Source: Rhopalosiphum padi (Eukaryota > Arthropoda > Insecta > Hemiptera > Aphididae). Taken from it: a stretch of DNA of 64,000 nucleotides. The notes below the pieces were generated by a model. That model was not told where the DNA came from. It saw only the letters and a program-made list of their open reading frames with translations, and searched no databases. Positions within the stretch are counted from its first letter, which is position 1. The number at the start of each line of letters is the position of its first letter. Below are positions 53,101 through 64,000 of this stretch, piece by piece. Both the position numbers and the translations under genes were made by a program. Where the stretch lies: NCBI RefSeq assembly GCF_020882245.1, contig NC_083598.1, positions 40,647,858 through 40,711,857 on the forward strand, given 5' to 3'.

Positions 53101-54719
53101 ATATTCCGAACGTCAAAAAGTCGTCGGGTGATACGTATATTATTATGTTGTAGGTACCTAAAATATTACCTATATTATAATATGCACACGTCCGAAACAA
53201 CTGTCTGTACGCTCAACAAATGTCCTTATATATTATTATAATAATATAAATTAACGCGTTGTTGAGCTTCGAATTTTTACCATAATATTACGGTCGTCTT
53301 GGTATTAAAATTAACTGTATAGTTTCATATGTATACACTATACATACATATTACATACGCATATATATATATTATATTATACGCATTTGTACAAATAGGT
53401 TTAATATGTATAATATTCCACCTCGATTCTTTTATCGAGTGCGTAGTACCTAATTACTGATTTAATTTTTCTCTGGTATTATGTGACGATATTTCCAATT
53501 TATTTGCATATGCCGCGTATTATGTGTGAAAAATATTTTTTAGAATATCGCGCGTTGCGTTTTGTTGTAATACGATTTTTTTGGAATCTCATCACATTAT
53601 TATACAACGCAGTTTCTTGCACTTACATACATACACCATCTATAATCTATACATCGTCGAAAACCGCAAAAACGGGATACCATGACTGTTTAGACGTGTT
53701 TTCAGGTAACCACACACGGCTTCGGTAAATATATACGCACAGATAATATTCTTATTACAATATATTATATAGTGTGTGAAAAATGAAAATCACTGCTCGT
53801 GAGTATACATTTTTACAAATTCTTGCGTGCAGCCTTATACGATAAAAACTAAAAGTACATATTTTAGTATGTGTACACACTAGTCAAGATGTTTGAAGTC
53901 GATCGTTTAGCAATCTAAACATAAAAGCTATTTACACACAAAAATATCTGATGTATCTCTTAAAAGACAGAATAGTTATATACGTTTATTTGATTATGTT
54001 AATAATGTTAATATTCTTTTCGTTTTAATATTGGTTTTGTTAATATGTTCCTGTTGTACTAGGTTTTCGTTTTACAATTGCTGAACTGCATAGTATTATA
54101 TATATATATTAACGAAATTTCTGCCGAATTCACCATTACCTATGGCGTAATTTAGTTAGGTGAGGGGGTTATTTGTACATTCGACCTAGTCATCTATTAT
54201 CTATACTATAGGCTGTTACATAGTATGTTAAACTCGGTCTAAAGCCTGAAATTTTGAAAAAGTATTACGTACAACTAATATAATTAAACTCGTAAAGTTG
54301 TTATGGTATAGTTACATAGTATTTATCGAGATTATCGTCTGGATCATTATTGTATAAGTTTAGCTGAGGGCATATAGGAAGTTTTAAAAGTATACATACT
54401 ACAATATTTGAATACTTATTACACATAAATATCATAATCGGTGATCGGCGCCGATCGTATTACTTATATTACTACTAAAAATTAAATATACATAATATAT
54501 TATATATTCAACAATTTAGAACAATTACTCATAGTCTATATAAGATGTAGCGGATATGGATGACTATATGATATGTTTTTAAGTCGGTAAATAATTTTCC
54601 ATATAATATGGTCTAATAAAAATTGAAATAACGGGACTTTTCTCATTCACAGGTCGGATATACCGAGGATAGTATATTATGCAGAATGTTAATCAATATA
54701 ACCTATAGCAGTCTGTTCC

Positions 54720-55130
54720 GTTTCCATTAATCTCGCGCGTTCTTATATTATTATACGTTTAAGTACCGTTTTGTACGACGATAATAATAGGAGACACTAT
54801 TGCAGTCCACGTGCCTGTAATAGTTTGTTATGCAGCGTATATATTATGGTAGGTACCCTGACTCTGTTGTCACTGTTTTTCGCTATTTTTGTTAGAGTCC
54901 GATCGCTGGCGTATCGCATTATCTTAAATTCTATGGGCCGCAGCGCACATGACGAGCGTGTTGAAAAGCAGATAGCCCCTCGGCCGTGTTCAATATTCAA
55001 AACGACGCGTTTTACCTATATAATATGTATAGTATATACAATATATATATATATAATACGCGTCGTAAGACTATCATGTATCGTATACGGCTGGCGGTCA
55101 TCGTCCTCTTTTGTGATGGTTTCACGATCT
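54720..55130. promoter_or_regulatory. CpG-rich island in intron 5
   Basis: A raised-CpG stretch with overlapping open frames on both strands (121 codons plus, 67 codons minus). Neither product has a recognisable domain, and the plus-strand product is interrupted by Ile/Tyr-rich low-complexity blocks from TATA repeats. I read it as non-coding. Confidence 0.25.
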
Positions 55131-58100
55131 GATTAATAATAATAATGATGAAAAAAATAGTACATCTATTACAGACAAGAGACACATTTAATAAAAAAAA
55201 ATATATTAACCCAAATTCTCTTTTAATATATCATATCGTTATCTGATTATGCGTACGAATATTAATTGGTGTCGAAAAAATAGCATCAGTTGTATAGCTG
55301 AAGATTGTGGCGGCTTTCTTTAGTTTAATTAGAAGTTCAATAACTAGCTACGTTTCGATAAATCTCGCCCTCAGTAATGGAATTTCAGGTTTAGTAAAAA
55401 AAAAAGAAAAAAAACCAGTTTTGTCATTTTACACGAGAACAGTCGGGTTCGGTCACAATTACCCGCGAAATTTTGCATATGTAGGTATGTAATATGATAA
55501 ATATAAATGTTTTAACGTCGATGGCGGTATAAAGGTTAAATCTGTAGTAAAGCCAGTTTGCTATTTTTTTCTTTATCCTCGGTGTACTACTTCGCGTTGG
55601 AGTGTGTATTAAAAAATAAAACCATGTTTGATTAGTTATCGACCGTAGAGAGTAATTGCTAATACTAAATATATATAATATTCTCGTATAGGTGCCTACC
55701 TATATATTATAATAGTAACGTAGTTGCTTCAATAACTCTCAATTTGGTCATTACTTATTATATTATGTATTATTATTATAATTTCTTAATAATATACATA
55801 TAACATATATAATATATATTATATATAGTGCAACCACAGAGTACAGTTTAATTATGTTATTCAAATGTAGTATAATATTTTAAACGTGATTTAGAAACAT
55901 GATGATGTATACATTTTATAAAAAAAAATTCGTTGAAAATGAATTATTTTATGGAACCAATTATTCATATTATTATTACAAAATATGCACTTTCAAATAA
56001 GACGCCATTTATATTTTTGTTTTGTGTTTAAATTTAATTAAATGCTTATGTGGAGCGTGTGTGTGTTTTTTTTTATTTAGAATATGCTAAAAATAGTAGC
56101 TTTAAACGGGTTTACGTGGTGTATAATGAAATATAGTTTTATGTTAATTTTTTCCACCGACAAATGACAAACGATTACTCTTTCGTCTACTTCCCAAAAT
56201 TCACCTTTTTATTAGATTTTCAAAAAATTCTTAATTTTCATTATTTTAGGACCAATACAAAAGGCTCAAAACACACATGATGCTTAAAAATTATAGTAAT
56301 ATTCTTCATGTTTATATTAAAATTTAAAACGTAAATCGTGATTCGTGACGTGTTTGAATAATATTATTATTACTGGTATAGAGAAACAAATTTATTTAAA
56401 ATACATTGATACCGATCTATATTTGCATATAATAAACGCGTATTCGTTCCTATGCCTTAGTATATTATTTTATTAAATAGGTCTAATCTATATACTAATC
56501 TTTTATTGCGTAACAATGTAATATGCAGGACGCAGATTATTATTATTTCTTGGCTTCTTGGTCGAAACCAATCTATCGGGTTAATGACTGGATGTCAATT
56601 AATTTAAATTAAAATTCCGTCTAATAATTCAAAATTAATTCGTATATTTAGTATGTGTATGATATTGTAATCAGAACGGGATTCAAAAAGTGTTCTAATG
56701 AGTAATGACTTCCTGTGATATATTATTATTATTCGTTTATAATATTATACGCGTACGCGTAGGTATTACATTACAAATGTGGTGCACGTTTTTTACGTAT
56801 AGATTTTCGTCAACAAATGAAAAAAACATTACCAAAAATGTGAATAAACAATGTTCCTTGTATTGTGTACGACGTGTAACGATTAATAAAGCGTGTGTAT
56901 ACCGTTGGACTAACTTCCGGTCAAAAAATCTGGAAATTGAAAAGCTGAACCATGCAATATAATATAATACGTAATAGATTCGTATATAAACAATTCGATA
57001 CGTTTTAATTACGATTTAACTAGCTTGAAATATTAAACGAAGTTTAATAGATTTTTAGTTATTTCACAACATAATATAGTTGCTTAATATTAGGTAGGTA
57101 TACTGCATTACTATAATACAATGTTGATGTCGTTTAAAAAAAAAAGTTGAATTAAATAATATATTTTATAATTTATGACTATTATATTTTTTTGTCTTCA
57201 TAATTTTCATTTGACTTTTAAAAAATCGTGTTACTTGAATGACAAAAATGTTAGTACTCCCATTATTATGTATTTTATCCGTTTATAGTTATAGAAATGA
57301 TAGGTATAGGCAAAATAAATCTGTAACTTGCTATACAATTTTTATTAAAGTATTTTATTTCAAATCTGATTTGTCTTAATTTAGCTTAAACATTAAAATG
57401 TATAGTAGTTAGATTAACCAGAACGTTTGAGTAATTCAAATTTATAAATTTTTAAATAGCTAATTCAATTTGTCGCTGTTAAATAAATTATTTACTTATA
57501 TCCGCATTGTAAAATCTACAAATTTTACGGTAATTATGATTAGTTGCTGTTTTTAAACAATATATATAGTATATTATACTATATTATACGTATAGGTATT
57601 TTATTATTTCAAAAGATGACTTTGTGCAATAAAAAATTCCCGAGAGGTTACCTAAAAAATAATTAGAACACATAGTAAATAATATGCTACAGACAAAAAT
57701 AAATTGTATTTGTATCTTCATTTAAAAATGTCTTTTTCTACCTAATTAATTATTTGATTTAAAGAGTACAAAGAGGTATAGTTTACTTCATTTTATTTAT
57801 TTATTTATTTTTTTTTGTATAAATTATATTTTATTTAAGTAAGTGAATAAAATATGAAAAAAATCCTTGATGAGTAAAGCAATTACTTAACATGTAGTAT
57901 ATATCGGAGGTATTAGGTAATAGAAGGTTAAGGTACCATATTAGATATAAACTATAGATTTGTTAGATAAAATGATTAGTTGAATTTTAACTTGAATATT
58001 GTTGGAAACTAATATTAAACATAAATTTTAAAACATTTTTTAAAAAGCATCACTATGATTTATAAAATGTATGTAAATAAGAATTTGTAAAGTCTACGAT

Positions 58101-58479
58101 ATTTAGATCGATACATTAATATAGGTACATTAATTTGGTAGGTTAGCTGGTAATGTACCTACCTATATGCTGGTGTGGTACATGATTTACCATTGCCAGG
58201 TTTTGACATTGTTGAACCACTTGAACCACATACCAAAATTGACTAATATTAACTTTTTAATGATCATAAGTAATTATAATTAGGGGAGTGGTGAGTAAAA
58301 GTTTAAGAAAATATGACTAACTTCTATCTTTACTCTGTTAATTTATCTCTGCTAGTACACTTTTATTTGAATTTTTTTAAGCATAACATGTAGCTAATTG
58401 GAAAAATATCTGTTTATATTCCTGTCTGAAGTCTATAACTATAAAGCATCAATATTGTCTATATTATGTTCGAATGTAG

Positions 58480-59430
58480 TTGACATCTGCAGTAACGAAT
58501 ATAGACGACTTCCGAGACTACGCGTATTATACAAAATACAGCGGATCTAACTACAAAAACAAAAAAAAAAACCCTGCAAATATAATACGAAACTTGTGTC
58601 GTTGTATAACTCTCCGCAAAACTCCAGACAGGTCAGGGAAATCGTACATTTTTGCCCATCTAATCAGTAATTGCAGTGCCGACTCCCATTTCACGAGATG
58701 CGTTATTATGTCTTTTTTTTCGATCATATTTTTCGGCGGTTAATTAAGGCGGATTTGGACTTCGCGTTATTAACGAATATTTTTGTATAGGTAATATACT
58801 TTCCTCAAATATTGGCTGCGAAAAGAAGCTACTCGTGCTGCACTCCATTGACACATCGGGTGGATGGTGTCGTGCTTTATATGCGTTTAATGAATGTCGC
58901 TGTCTCCGTGTGTATAGAAATAGAATAAAAAAAAAATAAAACGTGTGTGTGTCCGCTTGTAACGGAGTGCAGCGTTTGATGAAACCGCTCTCCGGATGCA
59001 CACACACGCGCGTGCGCGATCGCAGCCAGTACTAAAAAATCTTTTTCTGCCGTATATATATATATATAATAATAATAGTATAATAATAATAGTTCATATA
59101 TAAGCGCGCACGGCCCCGTATTAATTAGTATTAGTATATATGATATATATACATTACATATGTATACAATGTAATGTACGTTCGCGCATTCCCCGTGGTG
59201 GCCTAGTTTCCTTAATGAAAATAGCGACGACGCAGGTACCTATATATATGTAAAAAAACGCCGTGTATGACTCGCGCATGTGTAATGTTTATAATGATAT
59301 TATGCAGTGTGTGATACACATACACATGCAATAATAATAATATAATTACATTAATATATATGTAGATATATGTTTATGACAGAAGAGGGCCCCCCTCTAC
59401 AGCGATGACTCGGGAGAACCTAAAGGATTC
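58480..59430. promoter_or_regulatory. CpG-rich stretch in intron 5 with convergent short frames
   Basis: Two 87-codon open frames face each other (58480-58743 plus, 58744-59007 minus), then a CG/CA alternating tract (about 58998-59020) and more CpG to 59420. The proteins have no recognisable motif. The composition suggests a regulatory-type island; this is not demonstrated. Confidence 0.25.
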
Positions 59431-59453
59431 GTGTGTGATGATCGTGTATTTTA

Positions 59454-59666
59454 CAGGGTGATTCTTTTACATTGCACTTGCACAGAACACTATACTGGAT
59501 ATTCCCTTAACATGATGACCTAATCTTTTATTTTACCATATACGAAAAACCGAGCTACAATAATGGACCGGTGGATCTGCAGATACATCATCCCAGTTCC
59601 AATTGCAATTTATAATCAAATAAAAAACTTTTACGCAATCTGCTGAACCAGTCATCCTACACCCTG
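59454..59666. mobile_element. possible short MITE with CAGGGTG/CACCCTG ends
   Basis: The unit starts acagggtgattc and ends ggatgacaccctg-like (catcctacaccctg), giving a 7-8-bp inverted terminus with looser similarity inside. CAGGGTGATTC resembles the TACAGAGTGATTC end of the 50638 element. No secure target duplication is visible. Weak evidence. Confidence 0.3.
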
Positions 59667-62290
59667 CTTACTTGAATTAAAAAAAATATGTAGGTATAGT
59701 TCATATATGTGACTAATGGACCTTTTCTTCCTTATTTTTTAATACTTCATGGATAAGCAGATTATGACATCTATGTATGGTTTTCTTGATTTTTAATGTA
59801 ATACGTAACCAATATTGATTAACTTTAAGCAGTTATATAGAAAAAATGTTGTGTCTTCTGCAAATCATATAAGAATTACCCTATATATATATATTACATT
59901 AGGTGTATAACAATAAAGATCGCAGTCAACGGACATATAGATCGTTGGAGCCTACGGGACGTCTTAGCTGCTGAACCCCCGGAGAAAGAGTTATTATAAG
60001 GACAAAAAAGAATATGCACCGCCGTTGTATGTATGACAATTGCATATTATAATAATCGCATGTACCTATAGTCAAACCACAGCCACCACGAGTCCTATTT
60101 GACTTTTTTTACGGTCCTCGACCTTTATAATCCTCCCTGATGTGTACTTGTACGGCTATACCCAATAATGCGACGATCTAGATTTCGAACCGAACGTTAA
60201 ACGTGACCGAATTCTCCACATGCATACGTATATAAGGCCGCGACTATTACGATATTATGTATGCACGTAGTGTAAATTGACACAGAAATAATAAACAGTT
60301 TGATTTGGCCGAGTTCAGACACCGCGTCGAATTAATATAATATACCTATACACAATCGTCGCCGATAGTATATATATTTATTACAGCGATCGAGCTATAC
60401 GCACGACGCGTATTAATTCGACTTTATTTTTTATTCCGAACAATTTTCACCTTATTAATATACCGTTGACAGCTCCGTAGTTACTTTAATATATTATAGC
60501 CGTTAATCATCATTCTGTGGTTTGCATTAAATATCTTTCGCCATTTCGGCGAGAAATGAGATAAGGATACGCGGAATTTGTGAACGATTTCTATATAATA
60601 CAGTTAGTATACGAATATGATACAACGAAGTTGTTTTGTATTTTATATTATCTATTTATTATTATTATTATTACCTCAATGCACATTATACAAATATTAT
60701 ATATATCGATATCGTTTTAAGGTTGTATTTACGCCGCATCGAGGCGAGTGTCGTTAAAGTAAACCTTTATCACGACATTCGTATTTATTATTTCGTTTTC
60801 GTATAAGTCGGATCGTTATTGTTGTGTATTATGTACAATTTCATTATCGTGTTACAATTATTGCCATATCATAATATTATTATGTCTGTAATATTTCGTC
60901 ATTATATTATTATAAGTGTCCTTCGCGCGTAAGGAATAAACTTCTTATTGTATCCGTTGAAAGTGTAGTAAATATTGAATGTAGCCAAGCAAAAAAAAAG
61001 TTAAACCAAGTACCGAGTACCTAGATAATTACCAACTGCAAAAGAATTTAGTGCCAGGGCCGTTTGAATTCCATTTTTGAAAATATTGGTTTAGGACGTA
61101 TATTATTATCACATGAAGCGTGCACCGAAACTAATAAATAAACACGAAAACGGCTTGTAATTATTTTTTTCTTTTACTGTGTAGCATTGCTCATTAAATA
61201 TCCCAATTGTACGCGTTAATGACTATCATTATCCGTACGACTGTGTGTAAAACTTAAAAATAAATACCTTATTATAATACATACCTTAGGTTGTACATCT
61301 TCGAGAAGAATATTGACGTGACCAGTTGGTAGTTGACATGTGACAAAACGTAAAAAGAACTACGCAGAAGAATATATTACGTATTTACTTACATTATGGG
61401 TTTTTTTCAAACGTTATAACTTATAACTATATAAAATTGGTTTTTGGGTACCACACTAATAAACAGGTGTACACTCGCATACGGATAGATGTTTAGAGGA
61501 GAGAATAATAGAAAGAAATTCTTGCCGCTGGAGATAATATAACATTCGGGTATTTTTTTTTTCACCGACGATATTATATTATTTTTATTATTATTATTAT
61601 TATTACTACGTCTGAGGAGAATTCTACAACGTATGTGCGCGTATATTATACGAGTGTATATACTGTTTATACTTTATAGGGGTCGGCCGGCTGCATGCAG
61701 TCCATAAATATACAATTAAATCCCTCGCGAACGAAAGGGATTCGTCGAAGTAAAAAAAAAAAAAAACAACTTCTTTTTATCCTGTCGAGTGATTTTTATT
61801 TAGCTAGTGAACAACGTTCTAGTATTATATTTTATTATAAATCATCGAGAATAAACCTGCTGTGATGAGTACATAATAATATCTACGTCTTTTCGAATAT
61901 TATTTTATTGCTGCACGGCGTGCTGGTATCTTTATTCTATATATACTATAATATATATTTATTATATGCGAAACAAATCCACTGCCGTTTGTCTGGTTTA
62001 AAATTGAAAAGTGTAAACATTTCACAGGAATATGTGTAGAACCAACACACGCATATTTTGATTCTGGCGCGTCGCCCGTGAACGACCTGCAAATAGCTGC
62101 GATGCAGAGTACGTGAATCATATTAAAAATAAATGTTGATTTGGAAACGCATTGGTGCATTGCGATAGTTTTATTTTCTCGTAATAACATTATAGCTGCT
62201 GATACAAAAACTATCAGAGCTTAAAGTTAAAATTAGTGTGCAGTAAGAAACATGATATAATTATAGTATAGTGCTATAAATTTGATTAGT

Positions 62291-62329
62291 ACCAACGTTG
62301 GTGAACAAATTAACGCTAATTTGTTCACC
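62291..62329. repeat. overlapping perfect inverted repeats
   Basis: A 12-bp palindrome ACCAACGTTGGT (62291-62302) overlaps a 13-bp perfect inverted repeat, ggtgaacaaatta at 62300-62312 and its complement at 62317-62329, separated by the four bases acgc. The larger one can form a tight hairpin. The origin could be a transposon end or a dimeric protein-binding site. Confidence 0.7.
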
Positions 62330-62723
62330 GAAAAATTTCACCTCTGACTTTTCACAATTTTTTTTTTTTAACTTTTGTATTAAGATTGTATATACTGAAG
62401 TGTTTAATATATTTTTTTAACTTAATCTATGAAAGTAATCATTTTTAAATGTTTATCTAAATTAAAGTATTTTACGCTTGAAAAATATATTGCTTGCTGG
62501 TTTACGATAGAATAGTGAACTTATATATATTATATTATATGTATATATAATAAATTTAGCGTGTGTCGATCGAACTTAATATAATTATACATGATGTCGG
62601 TGACGGAATAATAATATAGGGATTATAGTATATAATGTATATAATGCATGTCAGTATGTAACGCTCGTTCTAAATATTCCATCGTTGGAATTCACTATTT
62701 CACTTTGTGGTGTCGCGTTACGA

Positions 62724-62730
<7 letters not shown>

Positions 62731-62772
<42 letters not shown>
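62731..62772. repeat. (AT)21 microsatellite
   Basis: Twenty-one uninterrupted AT units, the longest AT tract in the window; self-complementary and probably polymorphic. Confidence 0.95.
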
Positions 62773-62776
<4 letters not shown>

Positions 62777-63149
62777 GTTATAATCGTGATATGCGTTCAG
62801 ACGCATAACTCATTAAATTAATATATAGGACGTCGACTACTACATTGTTTTAACAACATGAACGTGCAACAATTGAACAATAACAAATATTTTAAACAAA
62901 ACCAAATTTTAAAACGATCTTTATTCATGTGACGATATGGTTTTTAAATAATTTAAAATCAATTTTTATTCATTATAGTTATATTAATATTTCACAATAA
63001 GTAAGTTAAATATTTACAATAAACGAGTGATGTATTGAATTATAGGTAGGTGGTTATTTTAGTATTGCGTGTAGAATCCATCTATTGATGGAACTTTATT
63101 GGCGTGTGTGGGCGTAATTTATTAAAATAGGTGGTGGTGGCAGAACTAT

Positions 63150-63720
63150 TTCTGAGGTCATCTTCCAGAGACTGTGAAAACAGTTAATGATGAGAATTGA
63201 GAGAATTGTGATGATTGAGATTGAAATGGAATAGTTAGCTACATTTTTTGTACAGTTGCGAAAACTGAGAGATCTTATTGTAGAGTGTGATTTGAGATAC
63301 AAAAATTTAAAAGATGCTTTAGTAATGTAATGGATACATTTTGAAAAAATTGTTTGGAATTTGTTATCGAAGGTTAGGTGGAGCCCCAAAGTATATAACT
63401 ATATAAGAAAGGCTTAAGGAGAAGTTTGTAAAGAAGAGTTTTATTTTTCATGTTTAGATGTAAGAAGAGTTCGTGATTGTTGAGATCGGTTATTCAAAGC
63501 AAAACGTTTAGTATTTTAGTGTATATACTTGTATGTAGGTTACCCGTATTATTTGTGTTAATCTACGGTTTGTTTAGATTAAATCCTAAGTAATGTACAT
63601 TTTGTGTAGTAGACAGAGGTAGACTATTAAGTATGATGGTATAAGACAAATTGTTGGTCTTAGCATATATTTGTACTATTTGTAGTGAATGGATTTTGTT
63701 TCATTTTTATCTGATTTGAA
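63150..63720 (-). mobile_element. decayed Jockey-like LINE reverse-transcriptase fragment
   Basis: Read on the minus strand, this region carries the ordered motifs of the C-terminal part of Jockey-clade reverse transcriptases. DKNETKSIH (63711 down to 63685) corresponds to the 'IKxNxxKS' region. In a second frame, HYLGFNLNK (from 63595) matches 'VKYLGxxLDxR', MKNKTLLYKLLLKP matches 'LSxKxKLLLYKxxLKP', YSYILWGST (ending 63377) matches 'TYGIQLWG', and ISNHTLQ then DLSVF (to about 63260) match 'YVSNxTLHxDLxVP'. Four in-frame stops and at least one frameshift make it non-functional. It is antisense to the host gene inside intron 5. The clade is assigned from motif memory. Confidence 0.78.
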
Positions 63721-63869
63721 GAAAATGTACTAATTACTAGTATATACGGCCTTTGGGTAATAAATAATAAGGTATCAAAGTCGACAAAAAATTTTATCCT
63801 GGAAAATAAAATAAACAAAATAGCAATCAGATCATTATAGATATATATAATATATGTATAATGTATTAC

Positions 63870-63874
<5 letters not shown>

Positions 63875-63902
<28 letters not shown>
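63875..63902. repeat. (TA)14 microsatellite
   Basis: Fourteen TA units, seen directly in intron 5, downstream of the LINE fragment. Confidence 0.9.
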
Positions 63903-63905
<3 letters not shown>

Positions 63906-63962
63906 GATATGGCGTGATAGGAATCGTGTTATAAATATATATGTTACATACTACTTACACGA

Positions 63963-63989
63963 ACACACACACACACACACACACACACA
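63963..63989. repeat. (AC)13 microsatellite
   Basis: Thirteen AC units close to the right edge of the window. Confidence 0.9.
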
Positions 63990-64000
63990 TCCTTCCGGGT

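Larger units (their letters stand above)
52710..64000 (+). other. osp: osp-like intron 5 (at least 11.3 kb, continues beyond the window)
   Basis: This phase 1 intron opens with gtaaat and no matching downstream exon could be recognised before the window ends. It includes CpG-rich patches (52840-53100, 54720-55130, 58480-59430 and about 60180-60430), a weak TIR candidate (59454-59666), paired inverted repeats (62291-62329), AT and AC microsatellites, and a decayed Jockey-like LINE fragment on the minus strand. A small exon could have been missed. Confidence 0.75.

Noticed and set aside
54140..54190. 'ggcgtaatttag...gaggggg' stretch resembling a transposon end
   Set aside because: It lacks the terminal CAGTG, an inverted partner and flanking duplications.
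54771..55136. 121-codon plus-strand open frame
   Set aside because: It is in a CpG-rich patch with Ile/Tyr runs from TATA repeats, has no recognisable motif, and does not fit the phase of intron 5 in a family-typical way.
1..64000. CRISPR array, bacterial operon, phage or other prokaryotic system
   Set aside because: No spaced direct repeats, no operon-like gene packing and no ribosome binding sites. Splice signals and intron structure show nuclear animal DNA.

Overview
The window looks like aphid nuclear DNA. It is very AT-rich, with frequent runs such as 'acctatata', many dinucleotide and trinucleotide microsatellites, short spliceosomal exons in huge introns, and several degraded transposable elements. 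The encoded protein is clearly animal and insect-like. The aphid assignment is an inference from composition, repeat style and family resemblance; no database search was run.

The only gene I can support is the 5' part of one plus-strand gene, the insect protein outspread (osp) / mammalian MPRIP (myosin phosphatase Rho-interacting protein) homologue. Five coding exons join in frame: 1698-1829, 18590-18670, 33508-33573, 47370-47567 and 52604-52709. They encode 194 residues plus one base of the next codon: a Cys/His-rich N-terminal motif, then a PH domain spread over exons 2-4, then the start of a basic, low-complexity linker. Introns 1-4 are all phase 0 (16.8, 14.8, 13.8 and 5.0 kb). Intron 5 is phase 1 and runs off the window, so the gene is 3'-incomplete here. 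Less than 1% of the window is coding.

Layout: 1-1230 is featureless AT-rich upstream DNA. A CpG-rich promoter/5'UTR zone (about 1235-1697) carries a 27-codon upstream ORF that ends six bases before the start codon. The introns alternate AT-rich stretches with isolated CpG-rich islands (about 10.27-10.63, 12.23-12.47, 23.1-23.46, 24.42-24.8, 35.48-35.96, 52.84-53.1, 54.72-55.13 and 58.48-59.43 kb). These are the best places to look for alternative promoters or enhancers.

The introns also hold decayed mobile elements: a hAT-like MITE with TIRs and a near-perfect 8-bp duplication (22604-22747), a TIR element of about 0.76 kb (40496-41255), a pogo/Tigger-like non-autonomous element (43758-44355), a TA-flanked TIR element (50638-51116), two weaker TIR candidates, and a frameshifted Jockey-like LINE reverse-transcriptase remnant on the minus strand (63150-63720). 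I found no tRNA, rRNA, CRISPR, bacterial operon or clearly new multi-gene system. The 60-165-residue open frames scattered over the window are at the level expected by chance in such sequence.
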